Below, piece by piece: positions 36,981 through 47,880 of a DNA stretch of 64,000 nucleotides. Location: contig JASBTJ010000076.1 in NCBI GenBank assembly GCA_030148485.1, positions 1 through 64,000 of the forward strand, given 5' to 3'. Under the pieces are notes generated by a model. That model was not told where the DNA came from and did not search any database. It worked only from the letters and a program-made list of their open reading frames with translations. How positions within the stretch are numbered: position 1 is the stretch's first letter; each line of letters begins with the position of its first letter. Made by a program: the position numbers and the translations under genes. This stretch comes from Gammaproteobacteria bacterium. Its GTDB lineage: Bacteria; Pseudomonadota; Gammaproteobacteria; Chromatiales; Chromatiaceae.

Positions 36981-38051
36981 CTAGGATGGTGTATTGACCG
37001 CCCGGTAGCGGCCGACCAGATGCCGCAGCCCGACCATGGCGACGGCCGCCACGGGCAGTGCCAACAGGATGCCGAAGAAGCCATAGAGCTGCCCCCCGGC
37101 CATCACGGCGAAAATCACCGCGACCGGGTGCAGCCCGATGCGATCACCCACCAGCTTGGGCGTCAGCACCGTGCCTTCCAGCAACTGAGCGACCACGAAT
37201 ACCGCCGCAACACCCAACAGGCCATCCGGCCCCTGGAACTGGAGCACCAACGCCAACCCGGCGATGGCGATCCCGACGATCAGCCCCAGATAAGGGACGA
37301 AGCTGACCAGTCCCGCAGCCAGTCCGATCAGCAGGGCGAAATCCAAACCGATCAGCGACAGACCGAGCACATAGATCAAAGCGAGCGCCGCCATCACCGC
37401 CAGCTGCCCGCGCAAAAACGCGCTGAGCACCTCGTCCGACTCCCGCGCCAACCCGACCCAGGTGGCGGCGGAACGACTGGGCAGCAAGCCACGCAGCCCG
37501 GCCATGATGTGGTCCCAGTCGCGCAACAGGTAGAAGGTGATCACCGGGATCAGCAACAGATTCGCCAACCAACCCAGCAGCGCCAGCCCGGACTTAGACA
37601 CCGAGCCGATGGCACCGCTCAACAAGCCGCCCGCCTGTTGCCAGTGCGCACTGAGCGCATCCCGGATCGCCCCCAGATCCGTGAGCTGACCCTGCACAGG
37701 CAAATGAGCCTTGACCCACGGCAACACGTGGTTGCGCACCCAATCCAGATACAGCGGGGCCTTTTTCAGCAAAGTGGTGATTTGCGCTTCGAGCTGGGGG
37801 ATCAGAATCAACAGGAACAGCGTGATCAGACTGAAGATCGCCACGAACACCAGACTGACGGCAATGGTGCGCGGCATGCGCCGCCCGCGCATCCGGATCG
37901 CTTCGAGCCGATCGACCAGCGGGTCGCCGAGATAGGCCAGCGCCGCACCGGCGATGAATGGCGTGAGGATCGGCGACAGCAGATACAGCAGGGTGCCGAC
38001 AACGACCAGCAGTACCAAGCCGAACCAGCGCCAGGATTCACGATTGTCCAT
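36981..38051 (-). CDS. AI-2E family transporter (PerM/YdiK type)
   Basis: About 356 residues and eight predicted transmembrane helices with a large loop after TM3, typical of the family (LSPILTPFIAGAALAYLGDP and FVPYLGLIVGIAIAGLALVL). Some members export autoinducer-2 or act as cation antiporters, but most are uncharacterised. I prefer the Met at 38051 (MDNRESWRWF); a Met 11 codons upstream would overlap the previous gene more. In many gammaproteobacteria the same permease sits between purM and hda, as here. Confidence 0.88.
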   Translation of the reverse strand: MDNRESWRWFGLVLLVVVGTLLYLLSPILTPFIAGAALAYLGDPLVDRLEAIRMRGRRMPRTIAVSLVFVAIFSLITLFLLILIPQLEAQITTLLKKAPLYLDWVRNHVLPWVKAHLPVQGQLTDLGAIRDALSAHWQQAGGLLSGAIGSVSKSGLALLGWLANLLLIPVITFYLLRDWDHIMAGLRGLLPSRSAATWVGLARESDEVLSAFLRGQLAVMAALALIYVLGLSLIGLDFALLIGLAAGLVSFVPYLGLIVGIAIAGLALVLQFQGPDGLLGVAAVFVVAQLLEGTVLTPKLVGDRIGLHPVAVIFAVMAGGQLYGFFGILLALPVAAVAMVGLRHLVGRYRAVNTPS

Positions 38052-38589
38052 GTTGAACCGCCCGTCGACTCCATTCGTAGACATAACCCAACCCGCTGAG
38101 TATCACTGCCGTTGCAACGGCCCATTCCAGCCAGTCGAACCACACCACCGGCAGCGGCACCAAGCCCAGGTGAAACAATGCCGCCACGCCCAATACGATC
38201 TGCAGGGTCGTGCTGACCTTGCTGCTCCAGGACGGTTCGGCATGGAAAGGCGCGATCAGCCAGTTGTACAGCACGCCCCCGCCGATCACGATGACATCGC
38301 GGCAGACGATCAGCACCACCAGCCACCAGGAGATCATCCCCAACCAGGCCAACGACAAAAAGGTGGCAATCAACAACAGCTTGTCCGCCAACGGGTCGAG
38401 CACACCGCCCAAACGACTCTGCCAGCCATAGTGTTTGGCCAGAAATCCGTCCACCGCGTCCGAGATCCCGGCCACGGCGAACAACAGCACCGCCCAGGTG
38501 TAGTAGCCCTCCAGCAATGCCCACACCACGGGCGCCACCAGCAGAATACGGGCGATGCTGATCAGATTGGGGATATCGCGGGCGCGCAT
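38038..38589 (-). CDS. CDP-alcohol phosphatidyltransferase (PgsA-like)
   Basis: 183 residues, several transmembrane helices. The catalytic motif DG-AR-G-D-D is present with one change: SDAVDGFLAKHYGWQSRLGG then VLDPLADK, where Lys stands for Arg. Starts MRARDIPNLISIARILLVAP like PgsA, which makes phosphatidylglycerophosphate. It may be a second CDP-alcohol transferase rather than the main PgsA. The long upstream frame is a shadow of the DUF2066 gene. It overlaps the permease gene. Confidence 0.87.
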   Translation of the reverse strand: MRARDIPNLISIARILLVAPVVWALLEGYYTWAVLLFAVAGISDAVDGFLAKHYGWQSRLGGVLDPLADKLLLIATFLSLAWLGMISWWLVVLIVCRDVIVIGGGVLYNWLIAPFHAEPSWSSKVSTTLQIVLGVAALFHLGLVPLPVVWFDWLEWAVATAVILSGLGYVYEWSRRAVQHGQS

Positions 38590-38608
38590 GATCGGCGGTT
38601 CCTGTCGC

Positions 38609-39799
38609 TCAGCGTACCAGCCGATAGCGCAAGTCGACCCGCTCGGGCGGCGCGACGGCCGTCGGTGGTTGAGGCGCCGCTGCCGGGGTGCCATCCGCCG
38701 GCGGCGGCGTGTCGCTGGTGCCCGGGGCCGGCAGCGGCGCAGCCGGCAGTTGGTCCGGCGACGGGGCGGGCGGTGGCGACGGCAGGTCCGGCAGTCGCTC
38801 CAGCGGACCGGCCAGGTCCAGCACCCGCGCCAACGCATCCCGTCCGCCCCGAGAGAGTACCGTCAGCTCCAGGGCATCCCCCTCGCTGGCGCGCAACCAG
38901 ACCCGGTCCACCGCTTCCCGGTCGCCGAGCAGTGCCAGCACCCGCGCGTAATCGGCCACACTGCGCACGTCTTCGACCCGCACCACCAGGTGGCCGGGAC
39001 CGTCACCACCGGTCCCCAATGGCGCGTAACGGGCGACCAGTTGATCGGTCAGGCGGCTCACCGCCGCTTGCAGCGCCTGTGCGGCATGTTCACCAGTGGT
39101 GGTGAAATCCTCCTGCGGCCGATCCTGCCGGTACAGGCTCCAGCGCGCCTCCCAATGGTCCGCTGCCACCTGGCGCAATCGCCCGGCCAGCACCAACGGC
39201 TGGTTATAACGACTGGACGCCTGCTCAATCCCTTCGCTGTAATCGCTCCACACGTCCGCCGCCGAGAGGCGGGACTGGTCTTCCAGATCCAACAACGGCC
39301 ATTGCACCGGCAGCCCGCGCGCGTCGGCGGCATCGCGCAACGCCTTGGCCAGCGGCATCTCCGGCGAGACCAGCTCACGGGCGCCACCCTGTTCCGCCGC
39401 CAACCAGACGAGCACGCCGGGGCGGCTGTCGCCCCACAACGGCAATCCCCGTTGCCGCATGGCACGATCCAGGCCGGTCTTGTCGAAGCGTACCCACAGG
39501 CGGGAATCCGCCTGGCCTTCCGGCCCCATCACCCGTTCGAAACGAAATTGCTGCACAAAACCCGCCGCTTGTGGGGCCAACTCGGCCACCCCGGGCGCCG
39601 GGTCTCGGCCGGTCAATTTGACCATGACCAGCGCCAGCGCGTCGGCAATCGCCTGGTTGCGGCTGGCGAGGTCCTCACCCGCTGTCGGCACGCGGGTTTC
39701 ATAGAGATCTTGAACGGTGGCGGCCGCCAGGCCGGCGGAGAACGTCAGCAGCAGGAAAATGCTCAGCCCCTTGCGCAGGGCGGGTCTTAGGGTGCTCAT
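38609..39799 (-). CDS. DUF2066 secreted protein
   Basis: 396 residues with a signal peptide (about 1-26, [17 protein letters not shown]). DUF2066 core features include [20 protein letters not shown] and [16 protein letters not shown]. The C-terminal 70 residues are Pro-rich and probably disordered, ending VDLRYRLVR. The gene faces purM across 115 bp, a conserved gammaproteobacterial arrangement. Function unknown. The ATG at 39799 is chosen because it precedes the signal peptide directly. Confidence 0.82.
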   Translation of the reverse strand: MSTLRPALRKGLSIFLLLTFSAGLAAATVQDLYETRVPTAGEDLASRNQAIADALALVMVKLTGRDPAPGVAELAPQAAGFVQQFRFERVMGPEGQADSRLWVRFDKTGLDRAMRQRGLPLWGDSRPGVLVWLAAEQGGARELVSPEMPLAKALRDAADARGLPVQWPLLDLEDQSRLSAADVWSDYSEGIEQASSRYNQPLVLAGRLRQVAADHWEARWSLYRQDRPQEDFTTTGEHAAQALQAAVSRLTDQLVARYAPLGTGGDGPGHLVVRVEDVRSVADYARVLALLGDREAVDRVWLRASEGDALELTVLSRGGRDALARVLDLAGPLERLPDLPSPPPAPSPDQLPAAPLPAPGTSDTPPPADGTPAAAPQPPTAVAPPERVDLRYRLVR

Positions 39800-39914
39800 A
39801 CCCCGGGATTCTATCCTGCCTTTGGCGATGGGAAGAAGCACAAAGCCTGCCGCGATCCTGAGCAGCTTGCTAAAATGGCCGACTTATCGCATCACGGCCG
39901 CGGAGCAGCCCCCT

Positions 39915-40976
39915 TTGAGCACCAAACCCGAAGACCCCAAGCAGACCGGCCTCAGCTATGCCCAGGCCGGTGTCGACATCGACGCGGGCAACGCCCTGGT
40001 CGAGCGTATCAAGCCGGTGGTGAAGAACACCTTCCGCCCGGGCGTACTAACGGGACTGGGCGGTTTCGGCGCCCTGTTCGAGCTGCCCGTCAACGACTAT
40101 CGGCAACCGATTCTGGTGTCCGGCACCGACGGCGTGGGTACCAAGCTGAAGCTGGCCATGATGATGGACAAGCACGACACCATCGGCATCGACCTGGTGG
40201 CAATGTGCGTAAACGATATTGTCGTGACCGGCGCCGAGCCGCTGTTCTTCCTGGACTACTACGCCACCGGCAAGCTGGAGGTGGACAAGGGTGCCGCCAT
40301 CGTCGGCGGTATCGCCGAAGGCTGCACGCAGGCGGGCTGCGCACTGACCGGTGGCGAGACCGCCGAGATGCCCGGCATGTACGCCGGCGAGGACTACGAT
40401 CTGGCCGGCTTTGCCGTAGGCATCGTCGAGAAATCCAGGATGATCACCGCCGACAAGGTGGGCGCTGGCGACGTGCTGCTCGGCTTGGCATCATCCGGCC
40501 CCCACTCCAACGGGTACTCGCTGATCCGCAAGGTACTGGAGGTGTCCGGCGCCGATCTGGGTTCCCCGCTGGGCAACACCACCCTGGGCGAGGCGCTGCT
40601 GGCGCCGACCCGCATCTATGTCAAACAACTGCTGGCACTGTTCAAGGAAATCGACGTGCACGCCCTGGCCCACAACACCGGCGGCGGCTTGACCGAGAAC
40701 GTGCCCCGCGTGCTGCCCGAGCACACCGTGGTGGTCATCGATCCCACCGCCTGGCCCCGCCCCGCCGTGTTCGACTGGCTGCAGGAGCAAGGCAATATCG
40801 ACGCCAAGGAGATGCTGCGCACCTTCAATTGCGGCATCGGCATGGTGGTTTGCGTGGCCGAGGCGGACGCCGACCGGGCCACGGATGTCCTCACCGCACA
40901 GGGCGAGACCGTCTACCGACTGGGGCGGATCGAGGCGAGCGACCGCGCCGAGCCAAGCGTGCGCTACAGCGCATGA
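39915..40976 (+). CDS. purM: Phosphoribosylformylglycinamidine cyclo-ligase
   Basis: 353 residues. AIR synthetase of purine biosynthesis, converting FGAM to AIR with ATP. Signatures: [52 protein letters not shown] and [11 protein letters not shown]. The start is a TTG (39915) behind a GGAG; there is no suitable ATG, and upstream codons are not conserved. It overlaps purN by 4 bp. Confidence 0.97.
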   Translation: MSTKPEDPKQTGLSYAQAGVDIDAGNALVERIKPVVKNTFRPGVLTGLGGFGALFELPVNDYRQPILVSGTDGVGTKLKLAMMMDKHDTIGIDLVAMCVNDIVVTGAEPLFFLDYYATGKLEVDKGAAIVGGIAEGCTQAGCALTGGETAEMPGMYAGEDYDLAGFAVGIVEKSRMITADKVGAGDVLLGLASSGPHSNGYSLIRKVLEVSGADLGSPLGNTTLGEALLAPTRIYVKQLLALFKEIDVHALAHNTGGGLTENVPRVLPEHTVVVIDPTAWPRPAVFDWLQEQGNIDAKEMLRTFNCGIGMVVCVAEADADRATDVLTAQGETVYRLGRIEASDRAEPSVRYSA

Positions 40977-41611
40977 GTGATGTGCAACAGCTGCCGGTGG
41001 TGGTGCTCATCTCCGGCAGCGGCTCAAACCTGCAGGCCCTGATCGATGCGGCATCCGCCTACCGGATCGTCGCGGTGATCAGCAACAAGGCGGATGCCTA
41101 TGGCTTGCGTCGCGCCGACGATGCCGGCATTCCGACCGCCGTGGTCGATCACCGGGCCTTCGCCGACCGCGAGGCGTTCGATTCCGCGTTGATGGAGCAG
41201 ATCGACGGGTTTTCCCCGGGACTCGTGGTGTTGGCCGGTTTCATGCGTATTCTGACCCCCGGCTTTGTGCGGCACTACGCGGGACGGCTACTCAATATCC
41301 ACCCGTCACTGCTGCCGAAGTACCAGGGGCTGCATACCCACCAGCGAGCGATCGATGCCGGCGACACGGAGCACGGTGCCAGCGTGCATTTCGTCACCGA
41401 AGAACTGGACGGCGGCCCGGTGGTCGCCCAAGGCCGGGTGCCGATCCAGGCTGACGACAGCCCCGCCGAACTGGCCGCTCGGGTGCTTGAGATCGAACAC
41501 CAACTCTACCCGGCCGTGGTGACCTGGTACGCCACTGGTCGGTTGTGCTGGCGATCCGGTCAGCCGGTGCTCGATGGCGAGCCACTGGCCGCGCCGGTGC
41601 TGCTTGCCTGA
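40973..41611 (+). CDS. purN: Phosphoribosylglycinamide formyltransferase
   Basis: 212 residues. Transfers the formyl group from 10-formyl-THF to GAR. The N-terminal [18 protein letters not shown] loop, catalytic [20 protein letters not shown] (Asn, His) and [20 protein letters not shown] (Asp) are intact. ATG at 40973 overlaps the purM TGA. The two genes form an operon. Confidence 0.97.
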   Translation: MSDVQQLPVVVLISGSGSNLQALIDAASAYRIVAVISNKADAYGLRRADDAGIPTAVVDHRAFADREAFDSALMEQIDGFSPGLVVLAGFMRILTPGFVRHYAGRLLNIHPSLLPKYQGLHTHQRAIDAGDTEHGASVHFVTEELDGGPVVAQGRVPIQADDSPAELAARVLEIEHQLYPAVVTWYATGRLCWRSGQPVLDGEPLAAPVLLA

Positions 41612-41779
41612 CAAGTACGCACGCTGTCATCCGTCCAGCGTCCAGCTCCCTGGCTGACAGAGATCCCTACAACATCGCGACCCGGCGGCCGGTCGTCATC
41701 GAGTCAATCCTGCCGTTGGCGGATACTGCCTGACGTGATCAACGAATGATCCGGGCTGGGATCGCCTGCACCGACGCGG

Positions 41780-42343
41780 TTACTGGGCGCCGTCCGGCAA
41801 CGCCGGCGCAATCTGCACCCGATCATTTTGCAGCATCGCTATCACGTCATCGGTAATGTCCGCCTCCGGGGCGATCACCAGCATGCCCGGCTGCTTGACC
41901 ATCACAACGGTAAGACCGCGCTGTTGCGCCGCGCGTCTTGCAAGCGGCTGCATCTCGACGGCGAAATCGCGTACCAGTTGCTGGCGCAACTGCTGCGCCG
42001 ACTGCCGTGCCTGCCCCAGTTCCCGGGACAATTCGCTGCGGGCCTCAAGTACCAGGGTGCTCACCGCTTGCTTGTCTTCGTCGGTGGCGTCCTTGCCGAG
42101 CCTGTCGGTCGCGGCGGTAACCCGCTGCTCCAAGTCCGTCTTGAGTTTGAGCAGCTTGGCCTCCTGGTCCTTGGCGTAGGATTGCACCTGCCCGGCAATG
42201 GCCTTGTCCCGGCCCGCGGACTGGGCCACCAGATCGAGGTCGATCACGGCGATTCCCCCATCGCCCTTGCCCAAATCACACCCGGTCAGCAACGCGGCGG
42301 CCACGACCCAGGCGCTGATCCTGAAGATCAAATGAAAAGTCAT
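41780..42343 (-). CDS. OmpH/Skp-like lipoprotein
   Basis: 187 residues. Signal sequence with lipobox ALLTGC (Cys at about 22), then IAVIDLDLVAQSAGRDKAI, a long helical stretch (about 45-135) with Skp-like coiled-coil character, and LTVVMVKQPGMLVIAPEADI with DITDDVIAMLQ, which matches the OmpH family end. Skp-like proteins hold unfolded outer-membrane proteins; the lipid anchor and the location away from bamA make the role here uncertain. Converges on purN. Confidence 0.75.
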   Translation of the reverse strand: MTFHLIFRISAWVVAAALLTGCDLGKGDGGIAVIDLDLVAQSAGRDKAIAGQVQSYAKDQEAKLLKLKTDLEQRVTAATDRLGKDATDEDKQAVSTLVLEARSELSRELGQARQSAQQLRQQLVRDFAVEMQPLARRAAQQRGLTVVMVKQPGMLVIAPEADITDDVIAMLQNDRVQIAPALPDGAQ

Positions 42344-42658
42344 GTTTGTTCAACTCACGGTTGTTGTCATCAGGGACCGCCAAGCGGCAGCCGCCCAAGA
42401 GCCCCGGCTGAGGCTAGGACAGGCAATAATCGAGCCGCCCCAACGAACCCGCCCGTTCCGGCGACAAATCACCTTACAAGATAAGGGAATTCGCTGATAG
42501 CCGTGTTGGGTCGACCTGATGCGCGGGGAAGCCGGATAACGCCCGAGTGTCAAATAATCGAACAGCCGGAAAGCCGGTCGCCACCCCAGTCACCCAGCGC
42601 CGTCGCCGATCCCACATCGGCGCCCGGACCCAATGCGCTGCCCGGCATGCCGGTCCGC
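42344..42658. other. Intergenic region between lipoprotein gene and dcd
   Basis: 315 bp. No convincing coding sequence, RNA gene or terminator hairpin with U-tract was found. The promoter of the leftward lipoprotein gene should lie near its right-hand neighbour at about 42360-42480, which is AT-richer than the surroundings. Confidence 0.4.
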
Positions 42659-43225
42659 TCAGGATTTGGGCAAGGTCACGCCCCGCTGCCCCTGGTATTT
42701 GCCTCCCCGGTCGGCATACGAGGTCTCGCAGATCTCGTCCGACTCGAAGAACAGGATCTGCGCCACCCCTTCATTGGCGTAGATCTTGGCCGGCAGCGGC
42801 GTGGTGTTGGAGAACTCCAGGGTGATATGCCCTTCCCACTCCGGCTCCAGCGGCGTGACATTGACGATGATGCCGCAACGCGCATAGGTGGACTTGCCCA
42901 GGCATACCGTGAGCACGCTGCGGGGGATGCGGAAGTACTCGACGGTTCGGGCCAGGGCGAAGGAGTTGGGCGGAATGATGCAGACATCCGACTTCACGTC
43001 CACGAAACTGGAATCGTCGAAATTCTTCGGATCAACCACGGCCGAGTTGATATTGGTGAATATCTTGAATTCGTCAGCGCACCGCACATCGTAGCCGTAG
43101 CTGGAAGTGCCGTAGGAGATCATGCGGCCGGCATCGCCATCCCGAACCTGCCCAGGAATGAACGGGTCGATCATGCCGTGTTGTTCGGCCATGCGGCGGA
43201 TCCAGCGGTCGGATTTGATGGTCAT
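42659..43225 (-). CDS. dcd: dCTP deaminase
   Basis: 188 residues, family size. Deaminates dCTP to dUTP for thymidylate synthesis. [20 protein letters not shown] start, [32 protein letters not shown] (Ser, Arg, catalytic Glu shortly after) and [12 protein letters not shown] are all characteristic. It normally neighbours mrp/apbC and metG; here a secreted-protein gene lies between it and mrp. Confidence 0.97.
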   Translation of the reverse strand: MTIKSDRWIRRMAEQHGMIDPFIPGQVRDGDAGRMISYGTSSYGYDVRCADEFKIFTNINSAVVDPKNFDDSSFVDVKSDVCIIPPNSFALARTVEYFRIPRSVLTVCLGKSTYARCGIIVNVTPLEPEWEGHITLEFSNTTPLPAKIYANEGVAQILFFESDEICETSYADRGGKYQGQRGVTLPKS

Positions 43226-43531
43226 CTGGGGTCTTTTACTTATAGGTGGGCGATCAAATGGGCGGCCATGTTACTACAGCGTAAAAAAAACCGTGCAACC
43301 CCACCGATGCATCGGCCCCTGGAAGGTGCATCCGTGCTGGACATGTCCGGATGCCTGTCCGCAGCATAAACGTCATCAATTTTTACAGACACTGCGGGGA
43401 AGCGTCCCGAAGAAGATCCCAACATACTGATTGAATGGCGTTTTTTAGCGGCTTCCGATTTGGCTCGACTCATGCTTTGTGCGATCCGTGCTGCCCCAAA
43501 TTCGCGGGCACGCCCTATGGAGAACGCCATA
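43226..43531. other. Intergenic region between divergent dcd and secreted-protein gene
   Basis: 306 bp, AT-richer than the genes around it. It contains an A8 tract near 43282 and should hold both promoters. Codons of the open frame before 43532 (including Met at 43460 and 43517) show no conserved content; a GGAG lies at 43519-43522 before the ATG at 43532. No RNA gene recognised. Confidence 0.4.
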
Positions 43532-44317
43532 ATGACCCAGCGTGCCTTGCTGCTCGCAAGTGTGGCCCTGGTTGCCTCGATCACCGCGCATCTATCGCGC
43601 GCCGCCGTTGTCGATGCCTGGATGATCGACGATTTCGTTGCCACCCAGGACGTCAGCGTCGACGCTGCCGCGCCCCCCAACCAGCTCAACTTCGCCAGCA
43701 CAGTGGCGCCCACCGCAATCGGCGGTGAACGCGATCTGTTGGTGACCAAGACCGCAGGCGTAGCCGGTGAACGGGTGCGGGCACGCATCAATCCGCTCGG
43801 CGCCAACCTGCTGCGACTGACCCAGGACGAGGCCAACGGCACCGTCGTGGTCAGCTGGGACGGCTTCGACGGTAGCGGTGCAATCGACGCATCGGGATTG
43901 GGCGGTATCGACCTGGGCGCTGGGCTGGTGAACCCGTTCTTCGAATTGAACCTGACCTTCTCCGACGTCGGTGGCCCGATCGTTCTGGAGGTGTTTGAAC
44001 AGGGCAATATCGGAAATTTTGCTCAGGCCACGATCAACGCACCCGGCGGCGTCGCATCCGGATCGTCGCTTCTCTTGACCAAGGCCTTCAGCGATTTCAT
44101 CGCCTTCGGTTCGTCCAGTCTGGGCGCCATCTTCGGGAACGTCGGTGCCATCGCCATGACCATCGACGCCCGCGCCGTGGCCCAGGAAGGCTGGGACATG
44201 CGCCTGGACTATCTGAAGACCCGCGGCACCGTACCGGTCACCACGATTGCCCTACCCGGCGGCCTCGCGCTGATGGGCCTCGGTCTGGCAGCCATGCGCC
44301 GTCGGAGGGTCAGCTGA
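43532..44317 (+). CDS. Secreted protein with PEP-CTERM-like sorting signal
   Basis: 261 residues. Signal peptide (about 1-24, ALLLASVALVASITAHLSRA). The body is a beta-rich, Gly/Ala/Asp-rich domain I do not recognise, with almost no Lys or Cys. The C-terminus has a proline, a hydrophobic helix and an Arg cluster (TTIALPGGLALMGLGLAAMR, then RRRVS), the tripartite layout of PEP-CTERM/exosortase substrates, although the motif is PG rather than PEP. If so it is processed and displayed with an exopolysaccharide system located elsewhere. The start at 43532 has a GGAG 10 bp upstream. Confidence 0.65.
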   Translation: MTQRALLLASVALVASITAHLSRAAVVDAWMIDDFVATQDVSVDAAAPPNQLNFASTVAPTAIGGERDLLVTKTAGVAGERVRARINPLGANLLRLTQDEANGTVVVSWDGFDGSGAIDASGLGGIDLGAGLVNPFFELNLTFSDVGGPIVLEVFEQGNIGNFAQATINAPGGVASGSSLLLTKAFSDFIAFGSSSLGAIFGNVGAIAMTIDARAVAQEGWDMRLDYLKTRGTVPVTTIALPGGLALMGLGLAAMRRRRVS

Positions 44318-44350
44318 CCCGCAGCGATCGGGACAGACCTCCACGCCAAC

Positions 44351-44379
44351 AAAAAAGCCCCGCCAAGCGGGGCTTTTTT
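44351..44379. terminator. Bidirectional Rho-independent terminator
   Basis: A6 (44351-44356), stem GCCCCGC (44357-44363), 3-base loop, stem GCGGGGC (44367-44373), T6 (44374-44379). It works in both directions and lies between the convergent secreted-protein gene and mrp. Confidence 0.93.
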
Positions 44380-44420
44380 GTACCACCCCGATGCAACGCA
44401 TCGGGACAGTCGACTGTCGA

Positions 44421-45512
44421 TCAGTTGTTCTGGATCACGATGTTGGGGAACTTGGCCGCGTAGCTCTTGGACTGCAGGGCCAGCTTGGCGGCCGTCTTGC
44501 GGGCGATCTCCCGATAGATCTGGGCCGGACGGGACTCGGGCTCGGCCACCACGGTGGGCTTGCCGGAATCCGCTTCCTCGCAGATGCGCAGCTCCAGCGG
44601 CAGGGCGCCGAGGAAGTCCACACCGTATTGCTCGGCCATGCGCTTGCCGCCGCCCTCACCGAAGATGTGCTCTTCGTGGCCGCACTCGGAGCAGATGTGA
44701 ATGGACATGTTCTCCACGATGCCGAGCACGGGCACTTCCACCTTCTCGAACATCTTGAAGCCTTTGCGCGCGTCCAGCAGGGCGATGTCCTGCGGCGTGG
44801 TGACCACCACGGCGCCGGACACGGGCACCTTCTGCGCCAGGGTCAGCTGGGTGTCGCCGGTGCCGGGCGGCAGGTCGATGACCAGGTAGTCCAGATCGGT
44901 CCAGTTGGTGTCGTTCAACAACTGCTCCAACGCCTGGGTGACCATGGGGCCACGCCAGATCATCGGGGTCTCCTCGTCGATCAGGAAACCGATGGACATC
45001 GCCTGGATGTCGTAGCTGGTCATCGGCTCCAGGGTGTTGCCATCCTTGGACTCCGGCTTGCCGGAGATACCCAGCATCCGCGGCTGGGAAGGACCGTAGA
45101 TGTCAGCGTCCAGGATACCGACCTTGGCGCCTTCGGCGGCCAAGGCCAGTGCCAGATTGACCGCGGTGGTTGACTTGCCCACGCCGCCCTTGCCGGACGC
45201 GACGCAGACGATGTTCTTGACGTTGTCGATGGGCTTGAGGGATTTCTGCACCGAGTGGGCGACGATCTTCCAACCCAGATCGACCTCGCAGCTGGTCACG
45301 CCGTCGACACCTTCCACCGCGGCTTTGACCGCATTGGCAATCTCGTCTTTCACGCCCGCGGCGGGAAAACCGAGCAGCACGGTGACCTTGACCTTGTCAC
45401 CGTCGATGTCGATGCCCTTGACGCACTTGGTGCTGACCAGGTCCTTTTCCATATGGGGCTCAATGTAGCCCTTGATGGCCTCTTCGATCTGTTCTTTGGT
45501 CACGGTGGACAT
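44421..45512 (-). CDS. mrp: Iron-sulfur cluster carrier protein Mrp/ApbC
   Basis: 363 residues. An N-terminal MIP18/DUF59 domain (about 1-90) is followed by the P-loop NTPase with the deviant Walker A GKGGVGKSTTAVNLALALA, and CSECGHEEHIF supplies the CxxC that bridges the Fe-S cluster at the dimer interface. It assembles or transfers [4Fe-4S] clusters. The ATG at 45512 is used; a TTG three codons upstream overlaps the ribosome-site spacing and is an alternative. Divergent from metG, the usual arrangement. Confidence 0.95.
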   Translation of the reverse strand: MSTVTKEQIEEAIKGYIEPHMEKDLVSTKCVKGIDIDGDKVKVTVLLGFPAAGVKDEIANAVKAAVEGVDGVTSCEVDLGWKIVAHSVQKSLKPIDNVKNIVCVASGKGGVGKSTTAVNLALALAAEGAKVGILDADIYGPSQPRMLGISGKPESKDGNTLEPMTSYDIQAMSIGFLIDEETPMIWRGPMVTQALEQLLNDTNWTDLDYLVIDLPPGTGDTQLTLAQKVPVSGAVVVTTPQDIALLDARKGFKMFEKVEVPVLGIVENMSIHICSECGHEEHIFGEGGGKRMAEQYGVDFLGALPLELRICEEADSGKPTVVAEPESRPAQIYREIARKTAAKLALQSKSYAAKFPNIVIQNN

Positions 45513-45757
45513 AACTGCCAAATCTCCTGCAAGGGACGCGGGACAAGCCGGCGCCGATTGCGTGCTGTGCGTGGTAATTCGGGAAAACTTGGCCGCGGAT
45601 TTTACACAATCGCGGCGGCGATTCCCAAGGTAAAAGGTGGGTCTTTATGTTGAGGCGGCGGTTTCGCCTTTCAACACCGCCCGAACAACGCCATGCCGCG
45701 CGCCGAATATGAAATAATGGGCAGCTTGACCCGTCACCCGATGCCGCACGCCGAATC

Positions 45758-47800
45758 ATGAGCGAAACGCCCCGCAAGATCCTTGTCACCAGCGCCCTGC
45801 CCTACGCCAACGGGCCCATCCATATCGGCCACCTGGTGGAGTACATCCAGACCGACATCTGGGTGCGTTATCAGAAGATGCGCGGCAACGAATGCTGGTA
45901 CGTCTGCGCCGACGACGCCCACGGCACGCCGATCATGCTGCGGGCCAGGGCCGAAGGCATCACTCCGGAAGAACTGATCGCCCGGGTATCCCAGGAGCAT
46001 CAGGCGGATTTCGCCGGCTTCGGCATCGCCTTCGACAACTACGGCAGCACCCACTCGGACGAGAACCGCGCGCTTGCCAGCCAGATCTACCTGGCCAACC
46101 GCGAGGCCGGCCACATCAGCACCCGCACCATCCAGCGCCCCTACGACCCGCAGGAAAACATGTTCCTGCCGGATCGCTTCATCAAGGGCACCTGCCCCAA
46201 GTGCGGCGCCGAGGACCAATACGGCGACAACTGCGAGGTGTGCGGCGCCACCTACTCGCCGTCCGAGCTGAAGGACCCGTTTTCCGCCGTATCCGGGGCC
46301 ACCCCGACCCAGAAGGACACCGAGCAGTACTTCTTCGATCTGGGGCACTTTGAAAAATCACTCAAGGACTGGACCCGCGGCGGTCAGTTGCAAGCGGCCA
46401 TCGCCGCCAAGCTCAACGAATGGTTCGAGGGCGGCTTGAAGGACTGGGAGATCTCCCGCGATGCCCCCTACTTCGGCTTCGAGATCCCCGAGGCGCCGAA
46501 CAAGTTCTTCTACGTCTGGATGGACGCACCCATCGGCTACATGGCCAGCTTCAAGCAACTGTGCGACAAGGCCGGGCTGGACTTCGACGCCTGGTGGGCC
46601 AAGGACAGCGACACCGAGCTGTATCATTTCATCGGCAAGGACATCGCGTATTTCCATACCTTGTTCTGGCCGGCGATGCTGGAAGGCGCCGGGCTGCGCC
46701 GCCCCACCAAGGTGTTCTGCCACGGCTTCCTGACCGTGGACGGCGCCAAGATGTCCAAGTCCCGCGGCACCTTTATCAAGGCCCGCACCTACCTGGATCA
46801 CCTGAACCCCGAGGCGCTGCGCTACTACTTTGCCGCCAAGCTGTCGGACGGCATCGACGATATCGACCTGAACCTGGAGGACTTCGTCCAGCGGGTGAAC
46901 TCGGACCTGGTGGGCAAGGTGGTGAACATCGCCAGCCGCTGCGCCGGCTTCATCAAAAAACGCTTTGATGGCAAGTTGGCCGCGGAGCTGTCCGAACCCG
47001 AGCTGTTCCACACCTTCGTCCGGGCCGGTGACGAGATCGCCGCCTTGTACGAAGCCCGCGCCTTCGGCCGCGCGGTGCGCGAGATCATGGCGCTGGCCGA
47101 TCTGGCCAACCAGTACATCGACGAGCAGGCACCCTGGGTAGTGGCCAAACAGGACGGCCGCGATGCGGAGTTGCACGCGATCTGCAGCATGGGGATTGAA
47201 CTGTTCCGCGTACTGATCGGTTACCTCCGTCCGATCCTGCCGGGCATCACCGCACAGTCCGAGGCGTTCCTGCAGATCGAACCCCTGACCTGGGACAAGA
47301 TCGCGGAGCCACTGGGCGGGCACACTGTGGCCAAGTTCAAACCGCTGATGACCCGTATCGACAGCGATCAGGTGTCCAAGATGGTGGAGCAGTCCAAGGA
47401 CGACCTGGCCGCCGAGCCCAAGGCCACGGCGAAAGTTGCTGCCAGCGGCCCGCTGGCCAAGAACCCGATCGGCGAGACCATCGACTTCGACGCCTTCGCC
47501 AAGGTGGATCTGCGCGTGGTGCGCATCGCCAAGGCGGAACATGTCCAGGGAGCGGACAAGTTGCTGCGCCTGACGCTGGACCTGGGCGGCGAGACCCGTA
47601 ACGTATTTGCCGGTATCAAATCCGCCTACAACCCGGAAGACCTGGAAGGCAGGCTCACCGTGATGGTGGCCAATCTGGCACCGCGCAAGATGAAGTTCGG
47701 CGTGTCCGAGGGCATGGTGCTGGCAGCTGGCCCGGGCGGCAAGGAGCTGTTCATCCTCAACCCGGATGACGGTGCCCAGCCGGGCATGAAAGTAAAGTGA
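45758..47800 (+). CDS. metG: Methionyl-tRNA synthetase
   Basis: 680 residues, long-form MetRS. HIGH motif in [20 protein letters not shown], zinc-binding [23 protein letters not shown] in [18 protein letters not shown], anticodon-binding domain, and a C-terminal EMAP II-like tRNA-binding domain (about 575-680; [20 protein letters not shown]) for dimerisation. Charges initiator and elongator tRNA-Met. Confidence 0.97.
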   Translation: MSETPRKILVTSALPYANGPIHIGHLVEYIQTDIWVRYQKMRGNECWYVCADDAHGTPIMLRARAEGITPEELIARVSQEHQADFAGFGIAFDNYGSTHSDENRALASQIYLANREAGHISTRTIQRPYDPQENMFLPDRFIKGTCPKCGAEDQYGDNCEVCGATYSPSELKDPFSAVSGATPTQKDTEQYFFDLGHFEKSLKDWTRGGQLQAAIAAKLNEWFEGGLKDWEISRDAPYFGFEIPEAPNKFFYVWMDAPIGYMASFKQLCDKAGLDFDAWWAKDSDTELYHFIGKDIAYFHTLFWPAMLEGAGLRRPTKVFCHGFLTVDGAKMSKSRGTFIKARTYLDHLNPEALRYYFAAKLSDGIDDIDLNLEDFVQRVNSDLVGKVVNIASRCAGFIKKRFDGKLAAELSEPELFHTFVRAGDEIAALYEARAFGRAVREIMALADLANQYIDEQAPWVVAKQDGRDAELHAICSMGIELFRVLIGYLRPILPGITAQSEAFLQIEPLTWDKIAEPLGGHTVAKFKPLMTRIDSDQVSKMVEQSKDDLAAEPKATAKVAASGPLAKNPIGETIDFDAFAKVDLRVVRIAKAEHVQGADKLLRLTLDLGGETRNVFAGIKSAYNPEDLEGRLTVMVANLAPRKMKFGVSEGMVLAAGPGGKELFILNPDDGAQPGMKVK

Positions 47801-47880
47801 ATATCCCCCACCCGCAGCGATTTGTATGCTGCGGGCCGTGCGACTAACGTGAGCGACTCCACAAGCCACCGGATGCCTGG

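Noticed and set aside
39875-40972. 366-codon N-terminal extension of purN across purM
   Set aside because: Arg-rich out-of-frame reading of purM; purN itself begins at the ATG at 40973 with the family N-terminus.
45522-45757. Imperfect GTTGA...TCAAC hairpin between mrp and metG as a terminator
   Set aside because: Both flanking genes start here, the stem is mismatched and there is no T-tract; at most a leader structure.
46358-47869. 503-codon open frame antisense to metG
   Set aside because: Fully inside a well-conserved synthetase gene; no recognisable protein sequence.
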